Shown: positions 1-8,627 of the stretch, one piece after another | Layout of the letters: every line of letters begins with the position of its first letter | Numbering within the stretch: position 1 is the first letter of the stretch | From: an uncultured Bdellovibrionales bacterium | Lineage (GTDB): Bacteria > Bdellovibrionota > FAC87 > UBA2466 | Length of the DNA stretch: 64,000 nucleotides | Reading direction: 5' to 3' | Assembly: GCA_937903155.1 (NCBI GenBank) | Contig: CALCZU010000080.1 | Location: forward strand, 1-64,000 | Program-made: the position numbers and the translations under genes | The notes under the pieces: generated by a model | What the model was told of the DNA's origin: nothing | Databases searched by the model: none | The model's input: the letters and a program-made list of their open reading frames with translations, nothing else

Positions 1-779
1 GTGAGAAGTGATTCATCTGAAAGTGACGCGATAAAAAATTTAGGTTGAGAGAGAAAACTTTCTAGTCCAGCTTTTCCATGCTTTTCTTCCGCTTGGTTCC
101 AAAGCGAGAGAATGCTGCGGGTTCCTTTGTTGTACGCCATGGCCGAAAGAATCCAGACGAGGTTTGTGTCGTATGGGAGTTGTCTCTTCTCAATTAAGTG
201 AGAAAGTTGGTTGAAACGATTATTCAGATAAATCGCGGAAGCCACTACAGCTGTCGGAATATTGAAGTAACTCGAAGCGCTTTCGATTTTTTCGGAGTTG
301 GCGAGAATGGGTCTCGCATCATAACCTAAGACTTTTTCGAGAGCGGTTAAACTCTTCGGAGAAAAGTTTGTCAGTTCGTGATTGATTTCAAAAAAGCTGT
401 AGTACGAAAATTGTCCGAGACCCAAGGCTCCGCTGTTTTCGTCTAATCCGAGGAGATGGTCCAGTCGGCTCTCTTGAAAGAGCAAGCAGTACAGAAGGGA
501 AGGAGGAACTGAGAGAATGGGGCTTGTTTTTGCGATGGCACTGAGAATTTTTGCTTCATTCTCTGAAGTCAGTTTGCCTTGAGATTTTAGAAGCGAAACT
601 TCGGAAATAAATTTATCGTGATTGGGAAATTTTTTCGAAAAAATATGGGTTTGCGTAGGAGCAATCGAATCGGTTTTTCGCGTCGCAGGTGTTTGACTCC
701 ACCATAGACCTAACGTCACGAGCGAAGCAAAAGCGATGACCGCAAAAATCGGGAAAAAATGTTCTTGTTTCTGATCCAT
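1..779 (-). CDS. Lytic-transglycosylase-like (SLT fold) membrane-anchored protein, partial
   Basis: Open frame read from the ATG at 779 down to base 1, where it is cut by the window edge, so the C-terminus is missing (259 residues visible). It begins with a short cytosolic stretch and one hydrophobic segment (about residues 8-28), so it is probably an inner-membrane-anchored periplasmic protein. The middle carries an SLT-like signature: a Glu-Ser pair in LLFQESRLD, then SGALGLGQF about 20 residues later, and AYNKG further on, the three landmarks of the family-1 lysozyme-like fold. Known members cleave peptidoglycan glycan strands. It lies 69 bases after the DsbD-like gene on the same strand. 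The fold call is good; the substrate is inference. Confidence 0.75.
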   Translation of the reverse strand, partial: MDQKQEHFFPIFAVIAFASLVTLGLWWSQTPATRKTDSIAPTQTHIFSKKFPNHDKFISEVSLLKSQGKLTSENEAKILSAIAKTSPILSVPPSLLYCLLFQESRLDHLLGLDENSGALGLGQFSYYSFFEINHELTNFSPKSLTALEKVLGYDARPILANSEKIESASSYFNIPTAVVASAIYLNNRFNQLSHLIEKRQLPYDTNLVWILSAMAYNKGTRSILSLWNQAEEKHGKAGLESFLSQPKFFIASLSDESLL

Positions 780-848
780 TGTATAGACTAACCCGCTATA
801 CAGATCGGAAAAATTCCAAAAAAAGTTGAGGGCTTAGCTGAGTTTTCG

Positions 849-2036
849 CTAGGGTGATGCTTTGGTGAAAGACTTAAGTATTTTGATCATCTCAGCTTTT
901 GGGATGACGCCATGAATTCGTGGAGATTCTGCGATATTTCCCGACGCGCTTACGAATACCAAAGTCGGAAGGCTTAAGACCCCGTACTTTTTCAGGATTG
1001 CTTCGTTCTTGTCATCTTGCGTAGAAACGTCGAATCTCAAAGGGATAAAATCGTTTTCAATGATTTTTTCAATTTCGGGATCGGTAAAAAGAGTTCGATC
1101 AATGACGTGACACGCCTCGCACCAGACGGCAGAAAAATCGACAAAGATGGGCAGGTTCTTTTGTTGAGATTTCTCATAGGCGGCTTTTTCGTCTGAGATC
1201 CAGGCAATTTTAGAATGGACGCCAGACGGTGCGTCCGATGGTGCGCCCAGGATTCCAATTTGTTTTGCGAAAAGAACACCGTAGTAACCCGAGGCGATGA
1301 GCATGAGGGAAGCAAGGATACGGTTGACTCGATTCATCCATTGGCCGGAGCGAGGAAGTGCCGCAATGGCGCCTGAAAACGCTCCGATGATTAAAAACAA
1401 CATTCCAAGGCCGAGCGAAAAACTGAAAAAATACAGAAGGCCTTTGAGGGCATCGGACGTATCAAAAACGAAAGCGAGAATTCCTGCAATCACGGGGCCC
1501 ACACAAGGGCTGACGATGAGTCCCGAGAATAACCCCATGATGAAAATTCCAAAACCACTTTGAGTGCCGCCTTTCGACGATAACTTTGTTTGGAGTCCTG
1601 AGGGAAGTTGGAGCTTAAAAAATCCTAACTGACTCAAGGAAAGGGTTAAAAAAAGCAGCGCCAAAAATAAAAGCATCCAAGGGCTTTGGAGAATTTTTCC
1701 AAAAAGTGAGCCTGTCAGACCCGCGAGCAGTCCCATCACCGAATAAGTAAAACACATTCCCGAGACGTAGATCGCACTGAGCTTGAAAGTGTACGCGTTA
1801 AATTTACCTTTCGACGGTTTTTGAGTCTGAGAGGCGCGTCCAAAAATATTGATGGTGATCGGAATCATCGGGTAAATGCAAGGAGTAAGACTCGTGAGAA
1901 TTCCCGAAACAAAACACAGGAGTAAAGTCAGTGAAAGATTATTAGCGGCAAGGGCTTTGATCTTTTCGGCGTCCATTTGGGAAAGGAGTTGAAAAAATCC
2001 CATCGAGGCGTCAGCCATCAAAATTTGATGTGTCAT
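849..2036 (-). CDS. DsbD-like thiol:disulfide interchange protein (transmembrane domain plus thioredoxin domain)
   Basis: 395 residues. The N-terminal two thirds is a polytopic DsbD/CcdA-type domain with the paired redox cysteines in TPCIYP (C53) and SPCVGP (C178), which in the family pass electrons from cytoplasmic thioredoxin across the inner membrane. The C-terminal third is a thioredoxin-fold domain with CxxC in WCEACH (C306, C309), equivalent to the gamma domain. The N-terminal periplasmic alpha domain of E. coli DsbD is absent, so another protein must receive the electrons. The ATG at 2036 lacks a clear Shine-Dalgarno, and a promoter-like pair ends six bases upstream. The trxA at 22199 could be its cytoplasmic donor (inference). 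Confidence 0.88.
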   Translation of the reverse strand: MTHQILMADASMGFFQLLSQMDAEKIKALAANNLSLTLLLCFVSGILTSLTPCIYPMIPITINIFGRASQTQKPSKGKFNAYTFKLSAIYVSGMCFTYSVMGLLAGLTGSLFGKILQSPWMLLFLALLFLTLSLSQLGFFKLQLPSGLQTKLSSKGGTQSGFGIFIMGLFSGLIVSPCVGPVIAGILAFVFDTSDALKGLLYFFSFSLGLGMLFLIIGAFSGAIAALPRSGQWMNRVNRILASLMLIASGYYGVLFAKQIGILGAPSDAPSGVHSKIAWISDEKAAYEKSQQKNLPIFVDFSAVWCEACHVIDRTLFTDPEIEKIIENDFIPLRFDVSTQDDKNEAILKKYGVLSLPTLVFVSASGNIAESPRIHGVIPKAEMIKILKSFTKASP

Positions 2037-2042
2037 TCTTCT

Positions 2043-2071
2043 AGTTTATAGGGCCTCTCCTCTAAACGCAA
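2043..2071 (-). promoter_or_regulatory. Candidate promoter of the DsbD-like gene
   Basis: On the minus strand TTGCGT (2071-2066) and TAAACT (2048-2043) are separated by 17 bases. Only six bases lie between the -10 box and the ATG at 2036, so transcription would begin at or beside the start codon (leaderless mRNA). The boxes are imperfect, so this is a moderate call. Confidence 0.4.
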
Positions 2072-2127
2072 AGTGGCATTGCTGGTTCTTCCTTAACATT
2101 GGATCTATTTAAGGCGATAAGGGAAGT

Positions 2128-3483
2128 GTGAAAGTGTTTTCCTCCATACAAAATGGCTTCTACATCGCGTCACGCCTGCAAAAGATTTCATATGTGTTTT
2201 ACCGCTACGGACTTTTTGGCACGTTGACGGATTTAGGGTTTGAAATGGGCAAACGGGGGATTTCGTTTGCAGGTCGCAAAGGACGTGCGCCTGTTCCGCT
2301 CGACAAAACCTTCGGACAATCCCTTTGTCAGACGTTGATTCAGCTGGGTCCTACCTTTATTAAACTAGGACAAGTCTTAGCGACGCGGCCTGATTTAGTG
2401 GGAAATGAAGTCGCCGAGGAGTTGAGAATCCTATTCGATAAAGTTCCGAGCTTGCCGTTTAGCAAGATCGAAAAAATTCTGAAAAAAGAGTTAGGAAAGA
2501 AAAAGTACCAAGAATCATTTCTTGTCATTAATCGCAAAAGCCTGGGTTCAGCGAGTTTGAGCCAAACCCACGAAGCCCAACTCAAAAATGGCGCAAAAGT
2601 AATCGTTAAAGTTCAAAAACCTCATACGGGCGACACCGTCAAAACGGATCTTTTGATTTTAGAAGGCTTAGTCAATTCTCTAAATGCTTTTTTTCCGAAG
2701 TTGATGATGAAAGAAGCTTTTGTCGATTTTAGAGACGCGACGTTAAGAGAAATCGATTACAAAGAAGAAGCGAAAAACATCGAGCGATTTCAAAAAAATT
2801 ACAAAAAAGTTTTTTCTGCTTCGAATGTTCTATTCCCTTCGTTTTACCCCGATCTCACGACTGAAAAAGTGATCGTGCTCGCTCCAATGCAGGGGAAGAA
2901 AATGACGGAGATTCAGAAGGATTCAAAACAGGCGAAACGGGCTGCGGTTGCGAGCCTTTCGGCCGTTTTAGAGCAGATTTTTGAACATGGATTTTTTCAT
3001 GGGGATCCCCATGCGGGAAATATATTCTTTATCGAAGAAACCGGAAAAGTCGGATTCATCGATATGGGACTTGTGGGGCACTTAAGTGAAGCGGATCGCA
3101 AACACTTTCTTAAATTACTTTTCGCGCTTTTGAAAAGAGACCGACGGGCGCTCTCGAAAGCCCTATTCGAAATGGGTGAGACGAATTCAAAATCTGATTT
3201 CGACGGTTTTGACGGTGAAGTTTCCAAAATCATTGAAAGTGTCAAAAAATCAGGCACGGCATCCGTTAGGATGGACGAAGTCGTGACCGACCTTTTAAGT
3301 GCGGCCCGCGCGCATGGGATTTACGTCCCCAACCGGTTTACGATTCTCATTCGTTCGTGCTTAGTGATCGAAGGGGTGGCCAAAAACTTAGATCCCTCAC
3401 TTTCATTGATGAAACTCGCGTTACCCATCGTCACCCGCAGTCTTCTAAAACCGAGAAACCCATTTAAGCTCTTCCGAAGATAA
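2128..3483 (+). CDS. ABC1/UbiB-family atypical kinase
   Basis: 451 residues from a GTG with AAGGG a few bases upstream. Family landmarks are in order: the KxGQ motif (KLGQVLATRPDL, about residues 79-90), the nucleotide-loop region GSASLSQTH (140-148), the lysine of KVQKP (161), HGDPHAGN (291-298) and the metal-binding FIDMG (D312). ABC1 proteins are ATP-binding kinase-like proteins needed for ubiquinone synthesis or lipid homeostasis. The usual AAAS alanine-rich loop reads GSAS here. No strong C-terminal membrane hairpin is obvious, unlike E. coli UbiB. No other quinone-biosynthesis gene is adjacent, so I leave the symbol blank. Confidence 0.88.
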   Translation: MKVFSSIQNGFYIASRLQKISYVFYRYGLFGTLTDLGFEMGKRGISFAGRKGRAPVPLDKTFGQSLCQTLIQLGPTFIKLGQVLATRPDLVGNEVAEELRILFDKVPSLPFSKIEKILKKELGKKKYQESFLVINRKSLGSASLSQTHEAQLKNGAKVIVKVQKPHTGDTVKTDLLILEGLVNSLNAFFPKLMMKEAFVDFRDATLREIDYKEEAKNIERFQKNYKKVFSASNVLFPSFYPDLTTEKVIVLAPMQGKKMTEIQKDSKQAKRAAVASLSAVLEQIFEHGFFHGDPHAGNIFFIEETGKVGFIDMGLVGHLSEADRKHFLKLLFALLKRDRRALSKALFEMGETNSKSDFDGFDGEVSKIIESVKKSGTASVRMDEVVTDLLSAARAHGIYVPNRFTILIRSCLVIEGVAKNLDPSLSLMKLALPIVTRSLLKPRNPFKLFRR

Positions 3484-3540
3484 GATTTTTGGTCGTGAAA
3501 TTGCATTCTACTCTTCTGCAGCTGAGTCTGCTGGAGAAAT

Positions 3541-4254
3541 ATGAATCTATCGATGCCAAAAGACTGGGAAGAAACAGCGAGGAAGAAAGCGCGACAGCTC
3601 TTCTTTTTTCACTGCGTGACGATGGGGGTTTCACTCATCAGTCTTTGCGTTTTTTTATCTGAGTTCTCGGTAGGGTTTTCATTTTTTCAAAAATCGCTCC
3701 TCGTATTATTTGGAATCGGTGGGCTTTCCACGTTCCATCTGATTTTTCAAAGGCTCTGGAATCTCTGGGCGGAGTTGCATGACCGAGTCCAGTCCTCAAA
3801 CCCAAGTTCTTTTGAGAAAGAGCAAAGTGAAGAAAGTATTTTTCATCAATCGACGATAAAGGTGGTGTTTTCGAGCGAAAATGAAAATCATCGAAAGAAG
3901 CATCTCCCGTTTTTAGAAAAACATCTTCCTGCTTTATCCGGTTGCAATTTTGAAATTATTGAACAGTCATCTTTAAAAGAAACGCTGAGCTATCTGACAG
4001 ATCACATCGTTCACTTAGTGATCCTAGATTCCAGTTATGCCGAGGGTTCTTGTTTACAACTTTCCGAAAGTATTAAAAAGTTAGATAAAAACATTCCGGT
4101 GGTTGTTTGCTCTCAATCGGAAAAGCAGACGTCTTCTCATATCGACGCCTGGTTTTCGTACCTTCAGAGGGAATCTGACCTCCGACAACTTTTGCCTTAT
4201 TTCTTGGCAAGGCGCCAAAAAACGTCACTTAAAAAGCCAGTTTCGTCCATTTGA
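3541..4254 (+). CDS. Two-helix membrane protein with degenerate receiver-like domain
   Basis: 237 residues with GGAG just upstream of the ATG. Two hydrophobic helices (about 20-42 and 47-70) form a hairpin, followed by a charged linker (80-103) and a cytosolic alpha/beta domain (105-225) laid out like a response-regulator receiver. The candidate phospho-acceptor is D163 in LVILDSSY. The acidic pair expected at the end of strand 1 is missing (VVFSSEN) and the conserved lysine after strand 5 is not evident (YLQRESDLRQLL), so it is best read as a pseudo-receiver. I do not recognise a named family. It could be a membrane-tethered regulator or scaffold. Confidence 0.6.
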   Translation: MNLSMPKDWEETARKKARQLFFFHCVTMGVSLISLCVFLSEFSVGFSFFQKSLLVLFGIGGLSTFHLIFQRLWNLWAELHDRVQSSNPSSFEKEQSEESIFHQSTIKVVFSSENENHRKKHLPFLEKHLPALSGCNFEIIEQSSLKETLSYLTDHIVHLVILDSSYAEGSCLQLSESIKKLDKNIPVVVCSQSEKQTSSHIDAWFSYLQRESDLRQLLPYFLARRQKTSLKKPVSSI

Positions 4255-4348
4255 AGACCGAAGGTCTACGCTTTGAAGCCTGGAAACTTTGGCACGAAGA
4301 TCGCTATAGGATGCTCTGTTTGGTAGAGAGACCAGACAGGAAATCATT

Positions 4349-4972
4349 ATGAGAGCATTTTTATTTTTAATCTGCGTTTGGATTATGTCGGTTGTGACGG
4401 TGAGTTTTGCCGCCGAACATAAAAAGTCGATCCCATTGGTGAAAGTCTATTGCAGTTTTATTCTGTCTGAAAAAAATCTCGTCTCGTCTGACGAAGTCAG
4501 TTTAGGAACCTTCGACGAAAGATGGAATATCTTTATGTCGTATCTGAAAAACCGCGAGCTTTTCGTCTCGCTGAATCAGACCTCAGACGAAACCAATGAA
4601 CTTACCGAATGTATTCAAGCCCACCGTGAAACATTTGAAATGGGCGAGTTCATTCTCGCAGGACTAGACTCTGTCGCCGAGTCCGCGAACTTACTTGCCA
4701 AATCTGAAGAAGCTCCCCTTTTGATTACTTCCAATATGAATCTCCTCGATAGAGAGATCAGCACTCCTGATATGGAAGTTGTCTATGGGCTCCTTTCAGA
4801 AGAGAGCGATCTTCAATCGGGTAACGAAGTTTCTAAGCAAGTTTTACAAAGCGGAATTAGCGAGAGAAGCCAACGCTACCAAACCTTATGGTCCGAGTTT
4901 ACTCTCAAACTCCACGATTCTTATATTGCAAGTCAAGCGTCTCTTCCCGTTTTGACCAGTGAAACGCGCTAA
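4349..4972 (+). CDS. Exported protein of unknown function
   Basis: 207 residues preceded by AGGAAA at good spacing. Residues 1-22 form a cleavable-looking signal peptide ending near SFA-AEH. The mature part is soluble, acidic and mostly helical with two cysteines (C35 in KVYCSF and C88 in TECIQA) that could pair in the periplasm. I recognise no domain. It follows the pseudo-receiver gene on the same strand after 94 bases and ends by overlapping the SGNH gene tail-to-tail by four bases. Confidence 0.6.
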   Translation: MRAFLFLICVWIMSVVTVSFAAEHKKSIPLVKVYCSFILSEKNLVSSDEVSLGTFDERWNIFMSYLKNRELFVSLNQTSDETNELTECIQAHRETFEMGEFILAGLDSVAESANLLAKSEEAPLLITSNMNLLDREISTPDMEVVYGLLSEESDLQSGNEVSKQVLQSGISERSQRYQTLWSEFTLKLHDSYIASQASLPVLTSETR

Positions 4973-6225
4973 AGCTTAGCTGGCAAAAGCCCTTTTCTCT
5001 CTAAGAACGCGCCAACTCTTTTTGAAAAATCACGATAACCTTCGCGGGTGAAATGACACTCGTCGAGATAAAATTTGGAATCCGACATCTCATTTTCGGC
5101 GTCGAAGAAAAGCCACTGCCTTTCGATGGCAAGACTTCTTAACGCTTTATTATAGGTCGTGACGTTCCGCCGCCAAGTTGGGTTCTGTTTTAATACTTCT
5201 TCGGAATCTCGGTGAGGGCGGGTCATCAGGATAACTAAAATGTTTCGTTTCTTTCCCTCTGCTACAAATTCATTCAAATTATTAAGGTAATCTGTCGGGT
5301 CCACTCTCGGAACTTGAGTCGCTTCCGTGCTGGCAGGGCGGGATGGAACGAGCGCTTGCATTGCTCTGTAAAATTGAAAACGATAAAGCCCCTTCAAAAT
5401 ATACGAGATAATGACTGGTGGAGAATGATAATCCTTATCCGGCTTTCCCGTCGTTAGCGGAAGATCGTTCCAACCAAAAGAGACTAAAACGACGTCTGGA
5501 GTATAAATGTCCACTTCACTCTTGAATCGTCGCAAGCCCTGGAAAGAAGAATACCCCGCCACTCCCGCATTGATGACTTGGATCTGTGAGTTTCCGCGTT
5601 GATGAAAATATTCTTGCAAATCGATAGGCCATCCCCCGTAGTCCGGTCCATCGACATTCGAATCACCGTAAGTGAAAATTCGAAACGTTTTTGCAGGTTT
5701 TGGCGTCTCCGCTAAAGGACCCTTAAAGCCTTGAGAAGTGTAAACTCCCCAGGGAACAGGTCGCCACATGAGATAAGGATCGGGAATTCGACTACTGTCC
5801 GCGGTAATATGAGCCGCTCTCCAGTCTTCGCCTCCTGTTTTATTCATCACCGTAATCACGGGTGAATAAAGCGCGATTCGGCCCGAGCGAGCCAGGCAAC
5901 CCGTGAGGGTTTCAATCCAACCCAAACCTGACACCATTAAAGTCAGGACGAGTGCGACTTGAAAAAATCCACTCTGAAATATTTTGCCTTTAAAGGAGAG
6001 TCCTTTTCCCACCAAACAGAGAAGGGAAGTCATTCCACAGACTGCCCAAACGATTTTATAAGCCAGTTCGGATTGAACCACTGAGATCAAACCCGCAAGT
6101 CCTCCGAAAATAGACAAAAGAGTCGCGGAGGAAAAAGCGGCAGCGAGTCCTTTTCGTTGATGGATAATAAAAACGACTCCCGCCATGACGACGGTCAGAA
6201 CTAAAAAACCGGGTATTGCAAACAT
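4969..6225 (-). CDS. Membrane-anchored SGNH/GDSL hydrolase
   Basis: 418 residues. The first 110 residues contain about four hydrophobic helices, followed by an extracytoplasmic SGNH hydrolase domain: block I YGDSN with the nucleophile S189, the block II glycine in NAGVAGYSS, block III GWND, and block V DECH (D388, H391). Such enzymes are esterases or acyl/acetyl transfer partners acting on lipids or cell-surface polysaccharides. The substrate cannot be told from sequence. The gene stands alone, convergent with its left neighbour. Confidence 0.85.
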   Translation of the reverse strand: MFAIPGFLVLTVVMAGVVFIIHQRKGLAAAFSSATLLSIFGGLAGLISVVQSELAYKIVWAVCGMTSLLCLVGKGLSFKGKIFQSGFFQVALVLTLMVSGLGWIETLTGCLARSGRIALYSPVITVMNKTGGEDWRAAHITADSSRIPDPYLMWRPVPWGVYTSQGFKGPLAETPKPAKTFRIFTYGDSNVDGPDYGGWPIDLQEYFHQRGNSQIQVINAGVAGYSSFQGLRRFKSEVDIYTPDVVLVSFGWNDLPLTTGKPDKDYHSPPVIISYILKGLYRFQFYRAMQALVPSRPASTEATQVPRVDPTDYLNNLNEFVAEGKKRNILVILMTRPHRDSEEVLKQNPTWRRNVTTYNKALRSLAIERQWLFFDAENEMSDSKFYLDECHFTREGYRDFSKRVGAFLERKGLLPAKL

Positions 6226-6326
6226 GAACGAACTTATACCAAGGTTCGGTAGGCTAGACTATTGGAATTCAACGTGAATCTTCTTGAAACACTTCGTTCG
6301 TCGACAAGGTTTTCCTGTCTCAATGT

Positions 6327-6340
6327 GAAATTTTAATTTC
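6327..6340. promoter_or_regulatory. Candidate operator palindrome upstream of the metal-uptake operon
   Basis: GAAATT-TT-AATTTC is a perfect 6-2-6 inverted repeat that directly abuts the -35 box of the operon promoter. Its position suits a repressor of the Fur/Zur class, but it does not match a consensus I can cite. Confidence 0.35.
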
Positions 6341-6369
6341 TTGGTACTATGAAAACCTCGGTGCATAAT
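6341..6369 (+). promoter_or_regulatory. Candidate promoter of the metal-uptake operon
   Basis: TTGGTA (6341-6346), 17 bases, then CATAAT (6364-6369). This places the transcript start near 6376, about 16 bases before the ATG at 6392. It is the best sigma70-like pair in the 166-base gap. Confidence 0.5.
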
Positions 6370-6391
6370 GTAAACACTGCAACGAAGATTC

Positions 6392-6811
6392 ATGAAATTG
6401 AAAACAAAAAATAAATCGCTTCTTCTGAAGAACACGCATTTCGTGGGCGCTTTTTTGGCGTTTTACCTCGTCGCTTTAGGCGTTGAAGCCGTTCATTTGA
6501 TTGAAGCCGATCATGCGGTTTGTCCTCTCCATCCGGGCGAGGTCATCGAAAAGCACCATGGACCTTCTTCCGTCACGCAGATTGCAGATACCACTCTTTC
6601 AGAGGCGGCGATTGATGGAGACCACGAACACTGTGCGGTGACGGAAGCGTGGAGAGTTCGCCGGAAAGACAGCCTCGCTTCGGTGCAAATCACTTTTGTT
6701 TTACCGAATACCGAATTGCCTTCGATTTTAAATTTTGAAAATCCGCTGATTGATTTGAAAGAGTCTGTTCTTCTAATGGCTCCGAAAACGTCGCCCCCTC
6801 ATTTCGTTTAA
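6392..6811 (+). CDS. Small His-rich membrane or exported protein heading the metal-uptake operon
   Basis: 139 residues. A basic N-terminus is followed by one hydrophobic segment (about 17-35), acting as a signal anchor or signal peptide. Next comes a region rich in potential metal ligands: HLIEADHAVCPLHPGE, EKHHG and DGDHEHC. The clustering of His, Cys and Asp on the likely periplasmic side and the position as first gene before a ZnuABC-type transporter suggest a periplasmic zinc-binding or zinc-sensing accessory (inference). I do not recognise a named family with certainty. A 96-base gap separates it from the lipoprotein gene. Confidence 0.6.
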   Translation: MKLKTKNKSLLLKNTHFVGAFLAFYLVALGVEAVHLIEADHAVCPLHPGEVIEKHHGPSSVTQIADTTLSEAAIDGDHEHCAVTEAWRVRRKDSLASVQITFVLPNTELPSILNFENPLIDLKESVLLMAPKTSPPHFV

Positions 6812-6907
6812 TCTTAAAAAGTTTCTTCGACCCGATAAAGTTTGCGCTTCAGCAGAATCGCGATTTATCCCTATTTACAAATTGTTATTTAAATTAAGAA
6901 AGTAGTT

Positions 6908-7540
6908 ATGTTTAAAAAAACCATTCAAACGTCCCTAAAATCTCTCGCTGTCCTCGGACTTCTCTGCGTTTTAAATGCTTGCGGATCCAGCAGCACAACG
7001 TCTCCTACGTTCAATAGTGTGGAGTACGTCGTCGTCAATGCAGGAACGCTTTCTGCAACTCCAACCAATTTAAGTGGAGCTGGAAGTCTTGTCTTTAAAG
7101 CGCCTCTCAGCCAAGTAGGTTCTAAAAATAGCTATCGTGTGACCTTTACACTTCAAGATACAGGGTCAGTGACACTGGTTGCGAATTCAACCGTCGCATT
7201 AGCAAGTGGCGTGAGCGTGAAATTCACACGTTCTGGAAACACTCTCAATGCGTCGTTAATCACGACGGGTGGGACGACCGATATTTCCAGCCGTTTTACT
7301 GGAGTCGACGCCTCGACTGCTTTGACTTACCAAGTAGACGTCCACAACGATGAATCCCCAGCTCATGTTCTTCTTTGGGATTCAGCCGAAACCTCCTTTA
7401 CTACCGCAGCCGCGAGAGTAAACTCTGAGAATTCTGGTTTGAACGCCCTTGGTCAGGGAACAGGAACCTATTGGGGACTTGTTTTAGACAAAGCAACGGT
7501 CACAGCCGCTGTTTTAAGTACCGCTAAATTTAGCGAATAA
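6908..7540 (+). CDS. Lipoprotein of the metal-uptake operon
   Basis: 210 residues with a lipoprotein signal peptide and lipobox LNAC (C25). No Asp follows the cysteine, so outer-membrane retention is expected by the usual rule. The mature part is rich in Ser, Thr, Gly and Ala and alternates polar and hydrophobic residues like a beta-sandwich, with a possible metal-ligand patch HNDESPAH near residues 145-160. I recognise no family. The next gene, an outer-membrane barrel, starts 16 bases later, so the two could form an outer-membrane complex (inference). Confidence 0.65.
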   Translation: MFKKTIQTSLKSLAVLGLLCVLNACGSSSTTSPTFNSVEYVVVNAGTLSATPTNLSGAGSLVFKAPLSQVGSKNSYRVTFTLQDTGSVTLVANSTVALASGVSVKFTRSGNTLNASLITTGGTTDISSRFTGVDASTALTYQVDVHNDESPAHVLLWDSAETSFTTAAARVNSENSGLNALGQGTGTYWGLVLDKATVTAAVLSTAKFSE

Positions 7541-7556
7541 GAAAAAAGGAAAACTT

Positions 7557-8615
7557 ATGAAAAACCCAATTCTTGTTGTTTTAATAGGAATGGTTTTTCT
7601 GTCTTCATTTTCAAAGGCGGAGTCCGGTGATGGCACTGGACTCCAGCTCTCAACTGCCGGCGATATTGTCGGTAGTCTATCAAAAGACGGAAAAAATAAA
7701 TTAGAAGTTCGCGAAGCGGAATTTCTAGTCTTTGCGCCTATCGATCATTACTTCGATGGGGTTCTGAATTTAGCAGCTCATCAAGAAAACGGAGCAGCGC
7801 TTTTCGAAATTCATGAACTGACGATTGGATCGACCAAGCTCATCCCGCGTTCGCGTTTCCGTGTGGGGCAGTATTTTCTTGGGATCGGTCGACTCAATCA
7901 ATTCCATCGACACGACTGGGTCTTTACGTCGGCGCCGAAAGTTCAGAGCGAATTTTTACACAGTGAAGGATTAAACGATACCGGGATTGAGTATGGCTAT
8001 CTTCTTCCTATTCCGTTCTATCTCGATCTCACAGTCGGCGTTACCAATGGCTGGGTTTTTGGGCACGCGCATACGGAAGGAAGTAAACCCTACTTTCCAA
8101 CACACTACGCGCGGCTTGCGACTTACAACGGATTGTTCGCGAATGGCGGAATGCAAACCGGGATTAATTATTTAGGTCGAACCGATAACCAAGGGACAAA
8201 GACAAGTCTTTTTGGATTAGATCTGACCGCGAAGTGGAAAGAAGCCTCCGTCCTTAAGTTTCTTTTCCAATCCGAGGGTTGGTATCGCATTAAGACCCCT
8301 TCTTCGGGTGTCTCTGAAGGAGCGATCGGGTTTTATCTCTTTCCTCAATATGCTTTTACTTCGACTCTCCAACTGGGAGTGCGTTTTGATGGATTTACCA
8401 TCACAACGCTTCAGGACGCGACGGGAGCGCAGATTGCAAACTTCGATTATGCAATGGTCCCCACTTTAACTTACAAAGCGAGTGAGTTTTCGACGATTCG
8501 TGCTTCTTACAATTTCAAAGGAACGCGGTTTCAGGGCCAAACCATCAATAGCGAGCAGGTATTTGAACTCCAAGCAGTCTTTATTCTAGGTTCACATCCC
8601 GCTCACGACTTTTAA
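7557..8615 (+). CDS. Predicted outer-membrane beta-barrel protein of the metal-uptake operon
   Basis: 352 residues with AAAAGGAAAA just before the ATG and a signal peptide ending near SKA-ESG. The mature chain has the repeating amphipathic strands, aromatic girdle and terminal aromatic residue (F) of an outer-membrane barrel. Histidine-rich stretches occur (QFHRHDW, FGHAH, HPAHDF), which would suit metal capture. There is no TonB box or plug domain visible, so this is not a classical TonB-dependent zinc receptor. Immediately followed, after 12 bases, by the ZnuA-like gene. Confidence 0.7.
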   Translation: MKNPILVVLIGMVFLSSFSKAESGDGTGLQLSTAGDIVGSLSKDGKNKLEVREAEFLVFAPIDHYFDGVLNLAAHQENGAALFEIHELTIGSTKLIPRSRFRVGQYFLGIGRLNQFHRHDWVFTSAPKVQSEFLHSEGLNDTGIEYGYLLPIPFYLDLTVGVTNGWVFGHAHTEGSKPYFPTHYARLATYNGLFANGGMQTGINYLGRTDNQGTKTSLFGLDLTAKWKEASVLKFLFQSEGWYRIKTPSSGVSEGAIGFYLFPQYAFTSTLQLGVRFDGFTITTLQDATGAQIANFDYAMVPTLTYKASEFSTIRASYNFKGTRFQGQTINSEQVFELQAVFILGSHPAHDF

Positions 8616-8627
8616 AAAGGAAATCCT

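Noticed and set aside
781..801. Small inverted repeat GTATAG...CTATAC before the SLT-like gene
   Set aside because: Six bases with a nine-base loop is close to chance in this sequence and has no T-run or promoter.
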